64,000 bases of DNA, from the NCBI GenBank assembly GCA_965277695.1, contig CBDIDQ010000097.1, positions 1 to 64,000 on the forward strand. The letters run 5' to 3'. The translations under genes were made by a program, and so were the position numbers. The number at the start of each line of letters is the position of its first letter. Position 1 is the stretch's first letter. Below are positions 60,719 through 64,000 of the stretch, piece after piece. The notes below the pieces were generated by a model that did no database searches, was not told where the DNA came from, and saw only the letters and a list, made by a program, of their open reading frames with translations. Source of the stretch: JABSOG01 sp965277695. GTDB taxonomy: Bacteria; Pseudomonadota; Gammaproteobacteria; Enterobacterales; Alteromonadaceae.

Positions 60719-63460
60719 GTGTTAGACGCGGATATGGCAAAAGCGCCACTTTCATTTAGCCAGCAGCGTATTTGGGTGTTTTCTCAGGTATCGGCTGAGG
60801 GTGCTATTTATAACGTGCCATTCGGCTTTGATGTTAAATCAGGACTCAATATCAGTGCTTTTAAACAAGCAGTGAATTTTGTCGTTAAGCGCCACGCGGT
60901 GTTGCGCACCACTTATCATCATGAGTCTTATATTCCGTTCCAACGCAGTCATACTATCGATGAATTACCGATTGAGATGATTGATTTGCGCCACTATGAC
61001 GCGCAAGATCAAGATCATCATTTTTACCAGCAGGTCGACCCGCTGGCGAAAAAACCGTTTGATTATGAAAATGAATTACCAATTAAAGTGAAGCTGTTTC
61101 GTTTGTCTGACAGCGGCTATCGAATATTTTTTATCATCAGCCATATCGCGTTTGATGGCTGGTCGGTTGGGGTGTTCAATAAAGAACTCGCCGAAGCTTA
61201 TAACCACTTTTTAGTCGGTAAAATTCCGCCATTAAGCGATTTAACTTATCAATATCAGGATTATGCCAAGGCTCAGCGCGAACGTGAAGCGTCGGGTCAT
61301 TATGTCAAAAGCTTGGATTATTGGAAAACACAGCTGGAATTTCCGCTACAACAGCTCGATTTGGCCGATTTGACGCCAAAAACCGCATCTACTGCCCATG
61401 GTAATACGGTTGAATTTCATTTTGATCGCGAGTTAAGCGACAGCATTCAAAAGTTAGCTAAAAGCCATCGTTCTTCAATGTACGGCATTATGCTGAGCCT
61501 GTTTAAAGCGGCGATTTATGGCATGAAAGGCTTTGAAGATATTATCGTCGGTTCGCCGTTTGCCAATCGCCATTATCCCGGCGTCGATAATCTGTTGGGC
61601 TTTTTTGTTAATATGCTGCCGGTCAGAACCCGGGTTAAGGGTGATATGACCTTTAAACAACTCTCTACGGCAATTAAATATTATGTGCTCAACTCTTTTG
61701 AGCATCAGGAACAACCGATTGAACCGTTGTTGCATCATGTCAGAAGTGAAGTCTCGCCTTTGGTACATGTGTTGTTTTCGGTGCAGGATATTGAATTGCC
61801 TGCGTTGGAATTTGACGATGTGAGTTATGAGCGACTGACGATTGATGCTTTCGGCTCAAAAATGGATATGACTTTGGTGTTTTATGTCACCGCTGAGGGT
61901 ATTCGCGGTGAAATTGAATACAACACTGAAATCTTCTCTATCAATCGTTTGAATCAAATTATTACCGCTATCGAAGATATTGCGCGGCTGGTGATCAGCG
62001 ATGTTGACGTTGAGCCGACACTTGATGCGTTAGCGATGCTGTGTCCAAATCTACCCGATAGGGCAGCAAAGAAAGCAGCAACAAATACTGATAAACCCGC
62101 TGCTATTGTGCAGTCGCTACCGGCCAATAATGTGCAGCAGCTGATTTATCACAACAGTGAAAATAGCAAAAGCGTGAAGTTTTTGATTGATTATCATATG
62201 CAAGTCAGTCCGGTTGCTGACATTAAGCAGTTAGAGAGTATCTATCGCGATATCATTGAAAATACCCCTAATTTACGCGCGACTTTTAGTCCGTTACACG
62301 GTCAGTTGCTGTGTCATATTCGTGATAAAGGTCATGCGGATTTTGAATTGGTTGACTTGAGAGCGTTGAGTGAAAGCTCTCAAATGAGCACCATCAAAAA
62401 GCAAGTGGCGAAACAGCGTGCCCATCCGATGAATTTGGCCGAAGACGTGTTATTACGTTGCAAGGTCTTTTTGCTCAGTGACGATCGCTGTGTATTGTCG
62501 TTGTTCACTCATCATTTATTGCTCGATGGCATTTCTTTTACTTTGTTGCAGCAAACCCTGATCAAGCGGTTTATTGGTGCCGAAGTGGATGTCGATGCCA
62601 GCCAAATGAGCAATTATCTCGATGCCCATCAGCAGCAATTACGTGATGCCGGGCAAATTAAAACCCAGGCTCAGCCGCATTTGAACCGATTAACCGAGAC
62701 GCTTAAAGGTGGCAAGGCGTTTAATTGGTTGGCGGATGTCGACTATTCACAAAGGACGCGACAACAGCCTAATAGCTCGCGTTGCATTCACGAATACAAG
62801 TTTTCGCCAGCCACTTTGGCCGGTTTGCAATCGTTGTCGAAACAGCATCGGGTGACGCCTTATGTTACCGGTATGGCGCTGTTTGGTTTGATGGTCGCTT
62901 GTCATTCTGATGCTGAGGTGTTTCATATTTATTCACCCAATGGCGGTCGTAGCCAAGCTGAGTTTGCCAATACCTTGGGATTATTCCTTAACTGGAATAT
63001 TTACCAAGTGGATATGAGCAGTGAGCTGTCGTTGTCTGAGTTGATTCAGGCGCTTAAAGGCCAGTATTACGCCCATGTTGAACCGAACTTCCCGCATTTG
63101 AAGTTGATCAAAGCGCACCTGAGCGATTTGCCGATTAAGCAATTGAGTTATGGCATTCAGTCTTATAACGAGCAAACCACGATGGCGCAACAGATGGCCG
63201 ATAAAACCGGTAAAGCGGTGGAGATTGACTATTATGTGCCGCCATTTATTGAGGCGAAGCAGGATTTGTCGTTTTATCTGGTGGATCAGTGGGGCGATTT
63301 GTACGGCGCATTCACTTATAACACTGAGCTGTTTAATCATGGGTCGATGGTCAAAATGGAAAAAACCTTTGATGCCATGGTGGCTTATTTTGTTGATGAT
63401 GCCAAACGCAAGACCACTATCAAGCTGTTACGAGCTGAGCAATTAAGGGAGGCAAGCTAA
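60719..63460 (+). CDS. NRPS protein with two condensation domains (C-C)
   Basis: 913 residues from GTG 60719 (AAGGA upstream); the frame is open from 60698. The first condensation domain (about 5-435) has LSFSQQRIWVFSQ (C1), HAVLRTTY (C2), ISHIAFDGWS (C3), YWKTQLEFP, IIVGSPFANRHYPG and GFFVNMLPVRTR (C5). Its C3 motif is SHxxxDG: the first His of HHxxxDG is replaced, but the catalytic second His remains. The second domain (about 470-900) is divergent but has the full FTHHLLLDGISF motif and TLGLFLNWNIYQVD. No adenylation or carrier domain accompanies them, so they must act on the carriers of the upstream NRPS or another protein. A stand-alone C-C protein is unusual. It may join chlorothreonyl units, or offload them onto an acceptor. 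The stop overlaps the next start (TAATG). Confidence 0.9.
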   Translation: MLDADMAKAPLSFSQQRIWVFSQVSAEGAIYNVPFGFDVKSGLNISAFKQAVNFVVKRHAVLRTTYHHESYIPFQRSHTIDELPIEMIDLRHYDAQDQDHHFYQQVDPLAKKPFDYENELPIKVKLFRLSDSGYRIFFIISHIAFDGWSVGVFNKELAEAYNHFLVGKIPPLSDLTYQYQDYAKAQREREASGHYVKSLDYWKTQLEFPLQQLDLADLTPKTASTAHGNTVEFHFDRELSDSIQKLAKSHRSSMYGIMLSLFKAAIYGMKGFEDIIVGSPFANRHYPGVDNLLGFFVNMLPVRTRVKGDMTFKQLSTAIKYYVLNSFEHQEQPIEPLLHHVRSEVSPLVHVLFSVQDIELPALEFDDVSYERLTIDAFGSKMDMTLVFYVTAEGIRGEIEYNTEIFSINRLNQIITAIEDIARLVISDVDVEPTLDALAMLCPNLPDRAAKKAATNTDKPAAIVQSLPANNVQQLIYHNSENSKSVKFLIDYHMQVSPVADIKQLESIYRDIIENTPNLRATFSPLHGQLLCHIRDKGHADFELVDLRALSESSQMSTIKKQVAKQRAHPMNLAEDVLLRCKVFLLSDDRCVLSLFTHHLLLDGISFTLLQQTLIKRFIGAEVDVDASQMSNYLDAHQQQLRDAGQIKTQAQPHLNRLTETLKGGKAFNWLADVDYSQRTRQQPNSSRCIHEYKFSPATLAGLQSLSKQHRVTPYVTGMALFGLMVACHSDAEVFHIYSPNGGRSQAEFANTLGLFLNWNIYQVDMSSELSLSELIQALKGQYYAHVEPNFPHLKLIKAHLSDLPIKQLSYGIQSYNEQTTMAQQMADKTGKAVEIDYYVPPFIEAKQDLSFYLVDQWGDLYGAFTYNTELFNHGSMVKMEKTFDAMVAYFVDDAKRKTTIKLLRAEQLREAS

Positions 63461-64000
63461 TGACTGATTCAAATAAGTCGACCTTGTGGGATCGCAATTA
63501 TAAAGCGTTGCTGCAAGGCAATGCGGTGTCTAAGTTTGGTTCGATTGGTTTTACTATTGCGATCACTTTGGTGCTTAAAGAGCTGACCGATTCGGGTTTG
63601 ATCATGGCGATGGTGCTGGGCATGTCGGCGGTTTCGGCGATTTTGTTTGGTTCTTTTGCCGGTGTTGTCGCCGATGAAAGCGAATTTAAACAAAAGGTGA
63701 TGGTTAAAGCGGACATGTTGGCATTTGTCACCGCATTGGCTTTGGCGTTGCTGTTTTATTTGTCTGACAACACGGTGGTGAAAGTTGGCGGTTTGATGGT
63801 GGCGGTGTTTGTTTTGGCCGCTTGTCAGTCGTTTTATGGCATTTCAGCCAAAACCTTAGTGCCGAGCATTGTTGATAAAAGCCATTTGCTCAGAGCCAAT
63901 GCCAATATGACCTCTTCGGTCAGTGCGGCGAATATTTTGGGTCAGGGATTCGCCGGGGTATTTTTGCTGGTGCTGGGTCCTGTGGTGTTTTTTATTGTCG
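63460..64000 (+). CDS. MFS exporter, 5' part (runs off the window)
   Basis: ATG 63460 overlaps the stop of the C-C gene (TAATG) and has GGGAGG at suitable spacing. The 180 visible residues include DRNYKALLQGNAVSKFGSIG, IAITLVLKELTDSG, SAILFGSFAGVVADE and several transmembrane helices, as in EntS/MFS_3-type exporters of siderophores and peptides. Position as last visible gene in a coupled operon indicates export of the chlorinated product or self-resistance. C-terminal half lies outside. Confidence 0.85.
   Translation, partial: MTDSNKSTLWDRNYKALLQGNAVSKFGSIGFTIAITLVLKELTDSGLIMAMVLGMSAVSAILFGSFAGVVADESEFKQKVMVKADMLAFVTALALALLFYLSDNTVVKVGGLMVAVFVLAACQSFYGISAKTLVPSIVDKSHLLRANANMTSSVSAANILGQGFAGVFLLVLGPVVFFIV

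Overview
The window looks like chromosomal DNA of a gammaproteobacterium, most likely a marine or aquatic Alteromonadales-like lineage. The grounds are family content (OmpW, TolB-like/TPR proteins, SpvB/RHS toxins, Xi-class GST with pirin, HDOD proteins), codon use and frequent TTG starts. This is inference; no 16S rRNA or tRNA gene is present. Accessory content is high. Many intergenic gaps hold hairpin repeats beginning with GTAG, as in REP elements mobilised by RAYT transposases.

Layout. 0-0.5 kb: four exact-length 111-bp tandem repeats. 0.6-8.2 kb: DUF4097-like protein, TolB/TPR membrane protein, SUMF1-like protein, secreted SGNH hydrolase, LuxR-type response regulator, OmpW porin. 8.3-15.3 kb: two paralogous exported ~700-residue repeat proteins around small membrane/Cys-rich proteins, then a small membrane protein translationally coupled to a Fic AMPylase-type protein. 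15.3-19.2 kb: methyltransferase behind a possible leader peptide, two molybdenum-storage-protein-like amino-acid kinases (beta-like, alpha-like) and an MFS transporter. 19.2-22.4 kb: decayed defence-like island (GHKL ATPase fused to a PD-(D/E)XK Shedu-like nuclease domain, truncated SIR2 fragment, orphan HigA-type antitoxin, gene remnants). 22.5-24.6 kb: secreted PI-PLC-like enzyme with lectin-like and Vps62-like regions. 25-33.4 kb: SpvB/RHS-type polymorphic toxin broken by two frameshifting deletions and ending in an HExxH metallopeptidase-like tip, then a small double-glycine RiPP-type precursor. 33.8-36 kb: gene remnant and a complete IS with an 8-bp target duplication. 36.2-42.4 kb: five-gene minus-strand operon (Xi-class GST, pirin, 4-hydroxyphenylpyruvate dioxygenase, FAD monooxygenase, DUF2783-like) with a divergent LysR regulator. 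42.4-47 kb: HDOD protein, lipase-like hydrolase, MltA/3D-like periplasmic protein, frameshifted hypothetical gene. 47.1-54.6 kb: an intact 2143-residue SpvB/RHS toxin with an unrelated tip, a downstream lipoprotein (possible immunity) and an upstream small periplasmic protein. 55-56.2 kb: two small orphan genes.

56.5-64 kb (running off the end) is the most striking part: a biosynthetic cluster behind a good sigma70-type promoter. It encodes an adenylation domain with the complete threonine specificity code followed by four tandem carrier domains, a SyrB2-like non-haem iron halogenase with Ala in place of the acidic iron ligand, a protein made of two condensation domains, and the start of an MFS exporter. 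The genes predict loading of threonine on carriers, chlorination at C4 while tethered, condensation and export. Four carriers served by one adenylation domain and a stand-alone C-C protein differ from the syringomycin SyrB1/SyrB2/SyrC arrangement, so the product is not predictable and may be new.
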